Shown one piece after another: positions 53,797 to 63,746 of a DNA stretch of 64,000 bases. How positions within the stretch are numbered: position 1 is the first letter of the stretch; the number at the start of each line of letters is the position of its first letter. The translations under genes and the position numbers were made by a program. The notes beneath the pieces are model-generated. The model was not told the DNA's origin, did not search any database, and saw nothing but the letters and a program-made list of their open reading frames with translations. This stretch comes from Bradyrhizobium sp. LMTR 3 (GTDB taxonomy: Bacteria; Pseudomonadota; Alphaproteobacteria; Rhizobiales; Xanthobacteraceae): the NCBI RefSeq assembly GCF_001693485.1, contig NZ_MAXC01000009.1, forward strand, positions 91,038 to 155,037, read 5' to 3'.

Positions 53797-54972
53797 TCAT
53801 CTTGCGTCCTGTGAGGCAGGCGGCAGCGTACCCGGAACGCCGTCGCGGTTGCTTTGGTCGAACTGTTTGGCGGGATTGAACATCGGCATCAGCACCCGGA
53901 ACGTCGTCTTCCGCGGCTGGGATTCGCATTCGATGATGCCGCCGTGATCGCCGACGATTTTGGCAACCAGGGCGAGACCCAGCCCGCTCCCGGTCTGCTT
54001 CGTCGTCACGAAGGGATCGAACAGGTTCGGCAGCAGGTCTTCCGGCACGCCGGATCCATTGTCCTTGACGCAGAACTCCAGCGGCAACGATACCCGCGAT
54101 TTCTTGCCCGGCACCGACAGGCGGACGCCGGGACGAAAGGCGGTGGTGAGCTGGATTTCCGCATCGCTGCCGAGATCGGCGACGGCTTCGGCGGCATTCT
54201 TCACGAGATTGAGGAAGACCTGAATGAGCTGGTCCTGATTGGCCAGCACCGGCGGCAACGACGGATCGTAGTCCTCGATGAAACGGATGTTGCGGGCGAA
54301 GCCGGACTGCGCCAGCCGTTTGACGTGGTCGAGCACGGAATGGATGTTGACTGCCCCGCGCGCCACCGGGCGGTCGTCGCCGAACACCTCCATGCGGTCG
54401 ACCAGGGTGACGATGCGGTCGGCCTCGTCGCAGATCAGCCGCGTCAGCATGCGGTCTTCGGACGAGGCCGCCTGCTCCAGCAATTGCGCCGCGCCGCGGA
54501 TGCCGGACAACGGGTTCTTGATCTCGTGCGCAAGCATCGCGGCCAGCGCGATTACCGAGCGCGCCGCGCTCCGGTGCGTCAACTGACGGTCCATCTTGTC
54601 GGCGATGGTGCGCTCCTGCAGCATCACGACGATGTGGCCGGGGCGCTCGGTGAGCGGCGCCACGTGCAGGTCGACCTGGCGATCGCCGCCGATGCGGGGC
54701 GTGCCGAGATCGACCTTGTATTCGTTCACCGGCGAGCCGCTCGATCGCACCTGGTCGATAAGCGCCAGCAGTGGGCTGCCGAACGGCACCAATTCTTTCA
54801 GCGACTGCCGCCGCAGGAACTGCGTCGAAATCTCGAAGAAGGATTCGGCGGCGATGTTGGCGTCGATGATGCGGCCGTCCGGCGCCACCAGCAGCACCGG
54901 GTTGGGCAGCGCGTTGAGAATGGCCTCGCTTTCGGAGGGCACGGCGCGGCGATATTCTGCGGCTGAATTCAT
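53797..54972 (-). CDS. ntrB: NtrB, nitrogen regulation histidine kinase
   Basis: A 391-residue soluble kinase with an N-terminal PAS domain ([20 protein letters not shown]), the H box [14 protein letters not shown], and ATP-binding blocks [17 protein letters not shown] and GSGLGLALV. The ATG at 54972 overlaps the dusB stop (ATGA) and has GGAG about 10 bases upstream. ntrC follows after 9 bases. In rhizobia PII proteins control this kinase. Confidence 0.96.
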   Translation of the reverse strand: MNSAAEYRRAVPSESEAILNALPNPVLLVAPDGRIIDANIAAESFFEISTQFLRRQSLKELVPFGSPLLALIDQVRSSGSPVNEYKVDLGTPRIGGDRQVDLHVAPLTERPGHIVVMLQERTIADKMDRQLTHRSAARSVIALAAMLAHEIKNPLSGIRGAAQLLEQAASSEDRMLTRLICDEADRIVTLVDRMEVFGDDRPVARGAVNIHSVLDHVKRLAQSGFARNIRFIEDYDPSLPPVLANQDQLIQVFLNLVKNAAEAVADLGSDAEIQLTTAFRPGVRLSVPGKKSRVSLPLEFCVKDNGSGVPEDLLPNLFDPFVTTKQTGSGLGLALVAKIVGDHGGIIECESQPRKTTFRVLMPMFNPAKQFDQSNRDGVPGTLPPASQDAR

Positions 54973-56003
54973 GCAGCAGCACTCCATGCGAAATCGTCGA
55001 ACGCGTCCTGCAGCGACCGGTGGACGCGGTGCGGATCCTCCGACGTCAGAATCTTCTGCCGCCAGCCCTTCAGCGTCTCCGCCGGCGCGCGGCCGCATTG
55101 CGCCGCCACCTCCAGCGCCCAGCCGAGATGCTTGCGCGCATGCTTGAGCCCGATGCGCAGCCCGTAATGGCTGCAGATTTCGTCGTAGAGTGCGCGCACA
55201 TGCGCGAGTTGTTCGGCCAGCGACGGCGCAATCTCAGCCTGTCCGGTCTCAAGCCGACGGCCGATCTGGCCCGGCAGCCAGGGCTGGCCCTGCGCACCGC
55301 GCCCGATCATCACGGCGTCCGCGCCCGACACTTCCAGTGCGCGGACCGCCTGCTCGAATGAGGTGATGTCGCCGTTGACGACGAGCGGCACGGAAACCGC
55401 GTGCCTGACCGCGCGCACGGCGGCCCAATCGGCGACGCCCTTGTAAAACTGGCAGCGCGTGCGCCCGTGCACGGTGATCATCTGCACTCCGGCGGCTTCC
55501 GCGCGGCGCGCCAGCTCGGGTGCGTTGAGCGAGCGATCGTCCCAGCCGAGCCGCATCTTCAGCGTCACCGGCACCTTGACCGCCGCGATCGTGGCTTCGA
55601 TCAGCTTGAGCGCATGATCGAGATCGCGCATCAGCGCCGAGCCGGACTGGCCGCCGGTGACATGACGCGCCGGACAGCCCATGTTGATGTCGATGATGTC
55701 GGCGCCGGCAGCCTCCGCAACCCTCGCCCCCTCCGCCATCCAGTGCGCCTCGCAGCCCGCGAGCTGAACGACATGGGGTCCGACCCCGGCTGTCTCGCAG
55801 CGCAGAATCGACATCGGTCTGCCGTGCACGAGTTCGTCGCTGGCGGTCATCTCGGAGACGACCAGTCCGGCGCCGAGCGTGGCGGCAAGGCGTCGAAAGG
55901 GGGCATCGGTGACGCCGGACATCGGCGCCAGAAGGACCCGGTTGGCGACAGCAATCTCGCCTATTTTCAACGGCTTAGAACGTGAACTTTCCGGGCCGGT
56001 CAC
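54969..56003 (-). CDS. dusB: tRNA-dihydrouridine synthase DusB (NifR3)
   Basis: A 344-residue flavoenzyme: [17 protein letters not shown] near the N-terminus, the active-site cysteine in [28 protein letters not shown], and [10 protein letters not shown]. It reduces uridines in the D loop of tRNA using NADPH and FMN. Its place directly before ntrBC is the old nifR3-ntrB-ntrC arrangement of alphaproteobacteria. It is divergent from ispDF. Confidence 0.95.
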   Translation of the reverse strand: MTGPESSRSKPLKIGEIAVANRVLLAPMSGVTDAPFRRLAATLGAGLVVSEMTASDELVHGRPMSILRCETAGVGPHVVQLAGCEAHWMAEGARVAEAAGADIIDINMGCPARHVTGGQSGSALMRDLDHALKLIEATIAAVKVPVTLKMRLGWDDRSLNAPELARRAEAAGVQMITVHGRTRCQFYKGVADWAAVRAVRHAVSVPLVVNGDITSFEQAVRALEVSGADAVMIGRGAQGQPWLPGQIGRRLETGQAEIAPSLAEQLAHVRALYDEICSHYGLRIGLKHARKHLGWALEVAAQCGRAPAETLKGWRQKILTSEDPHRVHRSLQDAFDDFAWSAAA

Positions 56004-56256
56004 GGCGTTCTCTTGGTTAGGGCGGCGGCGTCATTGCAACCGTCGGCGCATATTGTGAGCACAAATCTTGGGCAGTCAAGCTTCTTGCCTACACTTTAGA
56101 CAGATCTATCATTTGCGCAAGTGCACTGCAACAAAAACCGCTTTTCCCACAGCTCGTGGGAATCGCTCTGTTTTTCCCCATTCGGCGTGGTAAGGGCTGT
56201 GCGCCAGCACACCCGCCCTCTCTCACCACCCCTAATTCGTTCGTATTTGAGTCGAG

Positions 56257-57453
56257 ATGCCCAGACCTGAGCGTACCGCAGCCATTCTCGTCGCAGCCGG
56301 ACGCGGGCTTCGCGCCGGCGCCGGGGGACCCAAGCAATATCGCGAGCTCGGTGGGCAGACGGTAATCTTCCGCGCCATGCAAGCGTTCAGCCGGCATCCA
56401 GACATCTTCGCCGTGCAACCGGTGGTGAATCCCGATGACGCCGCCATCTTCAACGAAGCCGTCGCAGGGCTGCGCCATCAACCTCCCACCAGTGGCGGAG
56501 CCACCCGTCAGGCCTCGGTGCATGCCGGACTCGAGGCGCTGGCTGCAGACAAGCCCGACATCGTTCTGATCCACGATGCCGCGCGTCCCTTCGTGACCTC
56601 GGCGGTGATTTCGCGCGCGATCGATGCCGCCGGTCGGACGGGCGCCGCTATTCCGACAATTCCCGTCACTGATACGATCAAGCAGGTCGGTGATGCCGGT
56701 CACGTCGAGGCAACGCCCGATCGTGCGAGGCTGCGAATCGCGCAAACGCCGCAGGCGTTTCGCTTCGATGTCATTCTCGATGCCCATCGCCGCGCCGCGC
56801 GCGACGGCCGCAGCGACTTCACTGACGACGCGGCGCTCGCGGAATGGGCGGGATTGACGGTGGCGACCTTTGAAGGCGATCCTGCAAACATGAAACTGAC
56901 GACGCCTGAAGATTTCATTCGTGAGGAAGCCCGGCTCGCCGCCCAGCTCGGCGACATCAGGACCGGTACCGGCTACGACGTCCACGCCTTCGGCGACGGT
57001 GATCATCTGATGCTCTGCGGCGTACGGGTGCCGCACGTCAGAGGCTTTCTCGCCCATTCCGACGGCGACGTCGGCCTGCACGCGCTGGTCGATGCCATCC
57101 TCGGCGCGCTGGCCGACGGCGATATCGGATCGCACTTTCCGCCGAGTGATCCGCAGTGGAAGGGTGCGGCGTCCGACAAATTCCTCAAATATGCCGTCGA
57201 TCGCGTCACCGCGCGGGGCGGACGGATCGCCAATCTCGAAGTCACGATGATTTGCGAGCGCCCGAAGATCGGGCCGCTGCGCGATGTCATGCGCGCCCGC
57301 ATCGCCGAGATCACCGGGCTCAACATCTCGCGTGTTGCGGTGAAGGCGACGACCAGCGAACGGCTCGGCTTTACCGGCCGCGAGGAAGGCATCGCCGCAA
57401 CCGCGAGCGCTACCATCCGCCTGCCTTGGGATGATAAAGGTTGGAGCGAGTAG
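56257..57453 (+). CDS. ispDF: Bifunctional IspD/IspF enzyme of the MEP isoprenoid pathway
   Basis: A 398-residue fused protein. The IspD half has [20 protein letters not shown] and HDAARPFVT; the IspF half, from about residue 235, has [40 protein letters not shown] and the zinc ligands in DVH and H...SDGD. Together they perform two steps of MEP-pathway isoprenoid synthesis: CDP-ME formation and cyclisation to MEcPP. Such fusions are usual in alphaproteobacteria. The CinA-type gene begins directly after the stop. Confidence 0.96.
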   Translation: MPRPERTAAILVAAGRGLRAGAGGPKQYRELGGQTVIFRAMQAFSRHPDIFAVQPVVNPDDAAIFNEAVAGLRHQPPTSGGATRQASVHAGLEALAADKPDIVLIHDAARPFVTSAVISRAIDAAGRTGAAIPTIPVTDTIKQVGDAGHVEATPDRARLRIAQTPQAFRFDVILDAHRRAARDGRSDFTDDAALAEWAGLTVATFEGDPANMKLTTPEDFIREEARLAAQLGDIRTGTGYDVHAFGDGDHLMLCGVRVPHVRGFLAHSDGDVGLHALVDAILGALADGDIGSHFPPSDPQWKGAASDKFLKYAVDRVTARGGRIANLEVTMICERPKIGPLRDVMRARIAEITGLNISRVAVKATTSERLGFTGREEGIAATASATIRLPWDDKGWSE

Positions 57454-57454
57454 G

Positions 57455-58057
57455 ATGAGCGGCAGCGACGCCCGCGCCCTCGCCCGCTCGCTGCTTGATT
57501 TGTGCCGAATGCGCAAGCTGACGATCGCCACCGCGGAGTCCTGCACAGGCGGCCTGGTGGCCGGCGCGCTCACCGACATTCCCGGCTCTTCGGACGTGAT
57601 CGACCGCGGTTTCGTCACTTATTCCAATGAAGCCAAGCGCGCGATGCTCGGCGTCAAAGCCTCGACGCTGACAACCTTTGGCGCAGTCAGCAAGGAAGCC
57701 GCGACTGCAATGGCGGTCGGCGCGCTGGAAAAGGCCGGCGTCGATCTTGCGGTATCCATCACCGGCATCGCTGGCCCCGGCGGGGCCACGCCGGGCAAGC
57801 CGGTCGGCCTCGTGCATTTCGCGGTCGCGTCGCGCGACGGCAAGATCCTGCACCGCGAATTCCGTTTCGGTGCGATCGGCCGCACCACCGTGCGCCAGCG
57901 CTCGGTGGTGGAAGCGCTGCGCATGCTGATGGAGTTGGCGCGCGGTCCGCAGCCGCCGGTCAAGCCGCGTCGCGAAACGATGAGCCGGCTACGCCCACGG
58001 GTGGCGCGTACGCCGCGGCGCAGCGCCGTCAAACGGCGCCGCCCGACGCGGCCATAA
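57455..58057 (+). CDS. CinA C-terminal-type nicotinamide-nucleotide amidohydrolase
   Basis: A 200-residue protein with the CinA C-terminal domain: TIATAESCTGGLVAGALTDI (catalytic Ser in AESCTGG), VTYSNEAKRAMLGV, and ITGIAGPGGATPGKPVGLVH. It hydrolyses NMN to recycle pyridine nucleotides. The last 35 residues are very Arg/Pro rich. The ATG at 57455 follows the ispDF stop by one base and has TAGG upstream. Confidence 0.92.
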   Translation: MSGSDARALARSLLDLCRMRKLTIATAESCTGGLVAGALTDIPGSSDVIDRGFVTYSNEAKRAMLGVKASTLTTFGAVSKEAATAMAVGALEKAGVDLAVSITGIAGPGGATPGKPVGLVHFAVASRDGKILHREFRFGAIGRTTVRQRSVVEALRMLMELARGPQPPVKPRRETMSRLRPRVARTPRRSAVKRRRPTRP

Positions 58058-58064
58058 ATCGGTA

Positions 58065-59738
58065 TCAAACCGCCGCAGCCAAAGCCTTGGCGCGCGTTTC
58101 GCTCAGCGAGCTCACCGGCGTCAACGCCTCTGGGCTGATCGAAAGCTCGATGATGGCCGGAAGTCCGCTTGCGACGGCCTCGTCGAAAGCGCGCGCGAAA
58201 TCCTCCGTACGCTCGACATAGGCTCCGAACCCGCCACAGGCGCGTGCCAGTGCGGCAAAGTCGGGGTTGGCCAGATCGGTGCCGGAGACACGGCCCGGAT
58301 AGGTCCGCTCCTGGTGCATGCGGATGGTACCGTACATGCCGTTGTTGCAGACGATCACGATCAGCGGCAGCCGGTTTTCGACCGCGGTCATGAACTCCAG
58401 CCCGGTCATCTGGAAGCAGCCGTCACCGGCGAACGCGATCACCGTGCGCTCGGGATGCAGCAGCTTGGCGGCAACGGCTGCGGGCAGCCCATAGCCCATC
58501 GATCCCGAGGTCGGCGCGAGTTCGGTACGAAATTGCCGATAACGCCAGAAACGGTGCACCCAGACGGCATAATTGCCGGCGCCGTTGCAGATGATGGTGT
58601 CATGGGGCAAGCGATCGCTCAAACCGCGCACGACCTGCGAGAGCTGCACGTCGCCGGGCGAGCGGGTCGGCTCGGTAAAGGCGAGATAGTCGGCATGCGC
58701 CGCCTTGACATGGTCAGCGCGCGATTGATGCTTCGGCTCCAACCGCTTGATGGCGGCTGCAAAGGCCGCGCTGCTCGCGACCACGCCGAGCGTCGGCGAA
58801 TAGACGCGGCCGATCTCTTCCGGGTCGGGATAGACGTGAACCAGCGGCTGCTTCGGTTTCGGAATATCGAACAGCGTGTAGCCGGATGTGGTGGCCTCCC
58901 CCAGCCTCGCGCCAAGCGCGATCACCAGATCGCTGGTTCGGATCCGGTCGGCGATTTTTGCGTCGAGACCGATGCCGACATGGCCGCCATAGCAGGGATG
59001 CAGATTGTCGAAATAGTCCTGGCATCGGAACGAGACGCCGACCGGCACTTCATGCGCCGACGCAAACGCTTCGAGATCGCGGCGAGCCTGATCGCTCCAT
59101 CCGCCGCCGCCGACGATCAGGAATGGCCTCTTCGCCTCCGACAGCAGCGCATGGAATTGCCGCAAGGCGCCGTCATCGGGCGCGACCGGAATCGGATTGT
59201 AAGGCGGCGCATCCGCCACCTCCGCGGTGTCGGTGAGCATGTCCTCGGGCAGCGCCAGCACGACCGGGCCGGGGCGGCCCGAAGTCGCGGTGAAGAAGGC
59301 GCGCGAAATGAACTCTGGAATCCGCCGCGCATCGTCGATCTGGGCGACCCATTTCGCCATCGGCCCGAACATCTGGCGATAATCGATTTCCTGGAACGCC
59401 TCGCGTTCCATCATGTCGCGTCCGACCTGGCCAAGCAGCAGGATCAGTGGCGTCGAGTCCTGGAACGCGACATGGACGCCGGAGGACGCATTGGTGGCGC
59501 CGGGGCCGCGGGTGGCGAACACGATGCCGGGCCGTCCCGTCAGCTTGCCATAGGCCTCCGCCATCATGGCGGCGCCCCCCTCCTGCCGCGCGTTGATGAA
59601 CCGCACGCGCTGGCTCTGGTACATGCCGTCGAGGGCAGCCAGGAAGCTTTCGCCGGGCACGCCGAACACGGTGTCGGCACCGTGCAAGGCCAGTTGCTCG
59701 ATGAGAATATGGCCACCGGTTCGAAGATTTACGTCCAT
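58065..59738 (-). CDS. Thiamine-diphosphate-dependent enzyme, acetolactate-synthase-like
   Basis: A 557-residue ThDP enzyme. The activating Glu lies in ARQEGGAAMMAEAYGKLTG, and the ThDP motif runs from GDGCFQMTGLEFMTAVENRL to NNGMYG. The middle domain is of the sulphoacetaldehyde/acetolactate-synthase kind. Several functions share this fold (ALS, oxalyl-CoA decarboxylase, glyoxylate carboligase), so the substrate is not settled. An NAD-linked beta-hydroxyacid dehydrogenase gene lies 11 bases upstream on the same strand. Confidence 0.85.
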   Translation of the reverse strand: MDVNLRTGGHILIEQLALHGADTVFGVPGESFLAALDGMYQSQRVRFINARQEGGAAMMAEAYGKLTGRPGIVFATRGPGATNASSGVHVAFQDSTPLILLLGQVGRDMMEREAFQEIDYRQMFGPMAKWVAQIDDARRIPEFISRAFFTATSGRPGPVVLALPEDMLTDTAEVADAPPYNPIPVAPDDGALRQFHALLSEAKRPFLIVGGGGWSDQARRDLEAFASAHEVPVGVSFRCQDYFDNLHPCYGGHVGIGLDAKIADRIRTSDLVIALGARLGEATTSGYTLFDIPKPKQPLVHVYPDPEEIGRVYSPTLGVVASSAAFAAAIKRLEPKHQSRADHVKAAHADYLAFTEPTRSPGDVQLSQVVRGLSDRLPHDTIICNGAGNYAVWVHRFWRYRQFRTELAPTSGSMGYGLPAAVAAKLLHPERTVIAFAGDGCFQMTGLEFMTAVENRLPLIVIVCNNGMYGTIRMHQERTYPGRVSGTDLANPDFAALARACGGFGAYVERTEDFARAFDEAVASGLPAIIELSISPEALTPVSSLSETRAKALAAAV

Positions 59739-59749
59739 CGCCTTGTCCC

Positions 59750-60673
59750 TCAGTTGCCTTGTTGTTGCTCTTTCGGTGATACCCGTGCTTCCACGCCAGT
59801 CACCGCCTCGTAAGCCTTGATCACGGCTGTGCAGGACTCGCCGTCGTGCCCGAGCAGCGCCGCCTGCCGGTAGGTCTGGTGCACGGCCTCAGCCATGAAC
59901 CCGGGCAGACCCGCCTCCTCCAGCCAGCGCGCATAATAGCGGACGTCCTTGCGGGCGTTCGCCAGCGACATCAGCGGGGTGAAGTCGCCATCGAGCGTGG
60001 CCTGGCCGTAAAGATCGAGCATGCCGCTCTTGCCGCCGGCCGCCGAGATGATGCGGATGAGTTGCGAGAGGTCGAGCCCGTCCTTGGCCGCGAGCGCAAA
60101 CCCCTCGCACCACGCCGCCACATTGGCGAAAGCGATATAGTTGTGAATGAGCTTGAGGCGTATCGCGTGCCCCAGCGGGCCGATGTGGAAGATGTTTTCG
60201 GCATAAAGCTCAAAATAGGGCCTGAGGTCGTCGAGCAGGTCGCGCTCGCCGCCGAACAGCACGTTGACCTTGCCGATGTCGGCGTGTTTCGGGGTTCGCG
60301 TCATCGGTGCCTCGGCATACCGGCCGCCGGCTGCCCGCACCATGCGGTCGAGCTTTGCGACCATCTGCGGGCTGCCGGTGGTGTGGTCCACGACGATGAA
60401 TCCCGGCGCCGGACCGGTGAGCAGCCCATCGCTGCAAGTCAACAACGCCTCGACATCTTCGGCCTCGTTGACGCAAATCATGACGATGCGGCAATTGTCG
60501 CGAATTTCCTGAAGACCGCTGGCAACGGTCGCGCCGAACGATTTGGCAACGGCCACAGCCGCCGGGTTGAGATCATAGGCGGTGACCGCCACGCCCTTGG
60601 CTACGAGGTTCTTGACCAAGCCTCGTCCCATTCCACCGAGGCCGATAAAGCCAGCGCGTTCGAATGTCGTCAT
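59750..60673 (-). CDS. NAD(P)-dependent beta-hydroxyacid dehydrogenase (HIBADH-like)
   Basis: A 307-residue reductase. It has a Rossmann motif GFIGLGGMGRGLVKNL at the N-terminus, VDHTTGSPQ, EAPMTRTPKHADIGKVNVLF with the conserved substrate loop, and the catalytic Lys in KLIHNYIAFANVAAWCEGFA. It resembles 3-hydroxyisobutyrate and tartronate semialdehyde reductases. I chose the ATG at 60673 (MTTFERAG); an ATG at 60706 is also in frame. With the ThDP enzyme downstream, a glyoxylate/tartronate-type route is a possibility only. Confidence 0.87.
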   Translation of the reverse strand: MTTFERAGFIGLGGMGRGLVKNLVAKGVAVTAYDLNPAAVAVAKSFGATVASGLQEIRDNCRIVMICVNEAEDVEALLTCSDGLLTGPAPGFIVVDHTTGSPQMVAKLDRMVRAAGGRYAEAPMTRTPKHADIGKVNVLFGGERDLLDDLRPYFELYAENIFHIGPLGHAIRLKLIHNYIAFANVAAWCEGFALAAKDGLDLSQLIRIISAAGGKSGMLDLYGQATLDGDFTPLMSLANARKDVRYYARWLEEAGLPGFMAEAVHQTYRQAALLGHDGESCTAVIKAYEAVTGVEARVSPKEQQQGN

Positions 60674-60787
60674 TTCAACCGTTCCGTCGTTGTTTCCTGG
60701 AATCATTCCGGGAGCCGATCGCGCCGAGCTGCGAAGCCTACAGCATGATGACTTTTGGTTAGATGAGTTGGCCGCAGACCTGCTTTA

Positions 60788-60926
60788 CCTCTCCCGCTTG
60801 CGGGGTCAAGACGAGCGAAGCTCGCTGTTAGGTCGGCGCGAAGCGCCGGGTGGGGGCTCTCTCCACTCGGGCAGTGTTGCCCGCGGGGACACCCCCACCC
60901 CAACCCTCCCCCGCAAGCGGGAGAGG
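60788..60926. repeat. Nested palindromic intergenic repeat
   Basis: Outer arms CCTCTCCCGCTTGCGGG (60788-60804) and CCCGCAAGCGGGAGAGG (60910-60926) are perfect inverted copies. Inner arms GGGTGGGGG (60848-60856) and CCCCCACCC (60892-60900) are nested within. It fills most of the gap between the HIBADH-like gene and the RatA-like gene, and no ORF is needed to explain it. Confidence 0.85.
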
Positions 60927-60973
60927 GAGCGCACCTTCTTCGTGGTGCCAATCATACCTAATTTCATCATGCT

Positions 60974-61447
60974 TTAGCTTCGGGTCCCGGTGGCGGGCTT
61001 GCCGTAAATCACGTCCGCCCGCTTTTCGAACGCGGCGGCAAAGCGCTGGAAGGCCGTATCGAACATCGTCCCCATCAGCATCGCCAGCATCCGGCTCTTG
61101 AATTCATAGGACAGGAAGAACCCGACGTCACAGTCGGTTTCGGATTTCGGTTCGAACGTCCAGCGGTTTTCCAGATTGCTGAACGGGCCTTTCAGGTATT
61201 CGACCATGATTTTCAGGTTCGGCCGGTCCAGCGTCACCCGGCTGGTGAAGGACTCCCGTACCAGCTTGAACGATACCGTCATGTCGGCGACGACGACCTC
61301 AGTGCCGTCAGCTTTCTGCGTACGCTGCCGTATCCTCAGCGATTGGCACAGCGGCACGAACTCCGGATAGCGCTCGACATCGGCGACCAGATCGAACATG
61401 TGCGACGCGGTATGATGAACCCGGCGCTTGCTGGAAAAGCGAGGCAT
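60974..61447 (-). CDS. SRPBCC / RatA-type protein (coenzyme Q-binding COQ10-like)
   Basis: A 157-residue START-like protein: MPRFSSKRRVHHTASHMFDL, VADVERYPEFVPLC, and GPFSNLENRWTFEP near the middle. It matches the family that includes yeast Coq10 and bacterial RatA. The former binds ubiquinone; RatA has been proposed to block ribosome subunit joining. In alphaproteobacteria the gene usually lies next to lipA, as here (one intervening kinase). It overlaps that kinase gene by one base. Confidence 0.88.
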   Translation of the reverse strand: MPRFSSKRRVHHTASHMFDLVADVERYPEFVPLCQSLRIRQRTQKADGTEVVVADMTVSFKLVRESFTSRVTLDRPNLKIMVEYLKGPFSNLENRWTFEPKSETDCDVGFFLSYEFKSRMLAMLMGTMFDTAFQRFAAAFEKRADVIYGKPATGTRS

Positions 61448-61986
61448 CAGTGAATACTCGCCCGGCTTTGCTTCACCGTAATTTCCTTCAGGTAGTCGTC
61501 CGCCTGCATCCGATCGGTAAAGCAGACGAGCGATTGATCGGCGCGCAGTCCCTGAAAATACTCCAAAAGTTTCGGCCGCTGTTGCCGGCGATAGGTCCAG
61601 ACGTAGCGAAAGAACTCGAAGTCGATTCTCTCGGGACAGCCCTCGGCCATTTCCGGGCGAACGCGGCCGTAGCTGATCGCGATTCGCTTCATGATGCCGA
61701 GCATGCAGGTCCTGCGCGGCAAGTCGAACCAGATGACGGTGTCGCTGACCTCGCGGCGCAATTCGCCGGCGCCGTATCTAGTGTAATTGCCATCGATAAC
61801 CCATTGCGGCTGAACCGCAACCTCGGCCACGCGCTGTCCGAACTCGGCATTGTCGGAAGTGACCCAGCCGGGCCTCCAGTACAACGCATCCAGCGAAATG
61901 AAGGGAATGCCCGTTATATCCGACAGCCGCCTGGCAAATGTCGATTTGCCGGACCCCGACGATCCCATAACAAGAACGCGTTGCAT
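61447..61986 (-). CDS. P-loop kinase of the adenylate-kinase-like / FlaR type
   Basis: A 179-residue P-loop NTPase. The Walker A motif is VMGSSGSGKSTFARRL, followed by SLDALYWRPGWV, VIDGNY and a DTVIWFDLPR block. This is the signature of the DNA topology modulation (FlaR)-like kinase family, whose biological role is not clear. It lies between lipA and the RatA-like gene and is co-directional with both. Confidence 0.85.
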   Translation of the reverse strand: MQRVLVMGSSGSGKSTFARRLSDITGIPFISLDALYWRPGWVTSDNAEFGQRVAEVAVQPQWVIDGNYTRYGAGELRREVSDTVIWFDLPRRTCMLGIMKRIAISYGRVRPEMAEGCPERIDFEFFRYVWTYRRQQRPKLLEYFQGLRADQSLVCFTDRMQADDYLKEITVKQSRASIH

Positions 61987-62001
61987 TGGTTCAATCCAAG
62001 G

Positions 62002-62961
62002 CTAGCGGGCCCGTGCGACGCGCGCCGCCCTGAGCTTGGCAAAATCCTCACCCGCATGATGCGACGAGCGGGTCAGCGGACTGGCCGACACCATCAAAAA
62101 ACCCTTGGTATAGGCGACCTTCTCGTAGCCCGCGAATTCGTCCGGCGTCACGTAGCGCATGACGGCGTGGTGCTTGCGGGTCGGCTGCAGATACTGCCCG
62201 ATGGTCAGGAAATCGACGTCCGCGGAACGCAGATCGTCCATCACCTGCAGCACCTCGTGGCGCTCCTCGCCGAGGCCAACCATGATGCCTGACTTGGTGA
62301 AGATCGTGGGATCGATCTCCTTGACCCGCTGCAACAGCCGGATCGAATGGAAGTAGCGCGCGCCCGGGCGTACCGTGAGATAACGCGCCGGCACGGTTTC
62401 CAGATTGTGGTTGAATACGTCCGGCTTGGCTGCCGCGACCACCTCCAGCGCGCCTTCCTTGCGCAGGAAGTCGGGGGTCAGGATTTCGATCGTCGTGGTC
62501 GGGCAGCGCGCGCGAATGGCGCGAATCGTCTGCGCAAAGTGTTCGGCTCCGCCGTCGGCGAGGTCGTCGCGATCGACCGAGGTCACCACGACGTGGGTCA
62601 GCCCGAGCTTGAAGGTCGCCTCCGCGACATGTTCCGGCTCATTAGCGTCGAGCGCGCCGGGCATTCCGGTCTTTACGTTGCAGAACGCGCAGGCCCGGGT
62701 GCAGGTGTCCCCCATGATCATGAAGGTGGCGTGCTTCTTGTCCCAGCACTCGCCGATATTCGGGCAGCCCGCCTCCTCGCACACCGTGACGAGGCCGTTC
62801 TCCTTGACGATCTTTCGCGTGTCGGCATAGCCGCGGGTGTTCGGCGCGCGCACCCGGATCCAGTCCGGCTTCGGCGGCGACAGCGCATCCGGCCGGTTCA
62901 CCTTTTCGGGGTGGCGCGGGCGAACCTGGTTCAGGGAAACGGTATCGACGAGGACGACCAT
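62002..62961 (-). CDS. lipA: Lipoyl synthase
   Basis: A 319-residue radical SAM enzyme. It carries the LipA-specific cluster [12 protein letters not shown], the radical SAM motif CTRACAFC, and [15 protein letters not shown]. It inserts sulfur into octanoyl groups to form lipoyl cofactors. I chose the ATG at 62961 ([10 protein letters not shown]), since the ATG at 62988 adds only nine residues that do not resemble other LipA proteins. Confidence 0.95.
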   Translation of the reverse strand: MVVLVDTVSLNQVRPRHPEKVNRPDALSPPKPDWIRVRAPNTRGYADTRKIVKENGLVTVCEEAGCPNIGECWDKKHATFMIMGDTCTRACAFCNVKTGMPGALDANEPEHVAEATFKLGLTHVVVTSVDRDDLADGGAEHFAQTIRAIRARCPTTTIEILTPDFLRKEGALEVVAAAKPDVFNHNLETVPARYLTVRPGARYFHSIRLLQRVKEIDPTIFTKSGIMVGLGEERHEVLQVMDDLRSADVDFLTIGQYLQPTRKHHAVMRYVTPDEFAGYEKVAYTKGFLMVSASPLTRSSHHAGEDFAKLRAARVARAR

Positions 62962-63098
62962 GTTAAGTCCAGAAAATTGCGAGAACATCTAGCTAATCCG
63001 TGTTGCAGATGGCTGCAACTCCGTTGCGGAAAACCGCAACCCAGCCCACGGAAGGCCCACTGGCCGGCCTCGCGAAACCTGGCAGATCGTGCAAGATA

Positions 63099-63746
63099 AT
63101 GACGAATTCCACCCCTTCCGCGAACGATTCTCACCTGAAAATGGTTCAGAACCCCAGGCACGCCGAGAGCGCCGCCCCCCGGCTCGGCAAGCCGCTGAAA
63201 CGCTCGTTTTTCGACCGCAGCGTGCATGAAGTCGCGCCCGACCTGATCGGGGCAACGCTCCTGGTCGATGGCGTCGGCGGCATCATCGTCGAGGTCGAGG
63301 CCTATCACCATCTGGACCCGGCCGCGCACTCGTTCCGTGGGCCGACGCCGCGCAACCGCATAATGTTCGGCCCGCCGGGTTTTGCCTATGTCTACCGATC
63401 CTATGGCATCCACTGGTGCGTAAACTTCGTCTGCGAAGAGAAAGGCTCCGCCAGCGCCGTCCTGATCCGCGCGCTGCAGCCGACCCATGGCATACCCGCG
63501 ATGCGCCGCCGCCGCGGCCTGCAGGATGAGCGCGCGCTGTGCTCTGGTCCGGGCAAGCTCACGGAAGCGCTCTGGATCACGATCAAGCACAATGAACTGC
63601 CGCTCGATCAGCCGCCGATCGCGCTGCATGCGCGGGTGGGCAAACTCGACATTGTCGCAGGCGTGCGGATCGGCATCACCAAAGCGATCGATCTGCCATG
63701 GCGCTACGGATTGAAAGGGTCGAGATTTCTGAGCAAGCCGTTTTGA
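63099..63746 (+). CDS. DNA-3-methyladenine glycosylase (AAG/MPG family)
   Basis: An AAG-type DNA glycosylase. It shows [13 protein letters not shown], the catalytic VEVEAYHH (Glu and Tyr), [22 protein letters not shown] then [13 protein letters not shown] and [11 protein letters not shown]. It removes alkylated purines in base excision repair. The start is unsure: ATG codons lie at 63000, 63099 and 63141, none with a strong ribosome site. I take 63099 ([10 protein letters not shown]). It is divergent from lipA. Confidence 0.9.
   Translation: MTNSTPSANDSHLKMVQNPRHAESAAPRLGKPLKRSFFDRSVHEVAPDLIGATLLVDGVGGIIVEVEAYHHLDPAAHSFRGPTPRNRIMFGPPGFAYVYRSYGIHWCVNFVCEEKGSASAVLIRALQPTHGIPAMRRRRGLQDERALCSGPGKLTEALWITIKHNELPLDQPPIALHARVGKLDIVAGVRIGITKAIDLPWRYGLKGSRFLSKPF

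Noticed and set aside
56089..57618. 509-codon ORF antisense to ispDF
   Set aside because: Shadow of the ispDF gene; no conserved features.
60974..61447. RatA-like protein as part of a toxin-antitoxin pair
   Set aside because: No RatB-like partner is adjacent. The lipA neighbourhood favours the COQ10-like housekeeping role.
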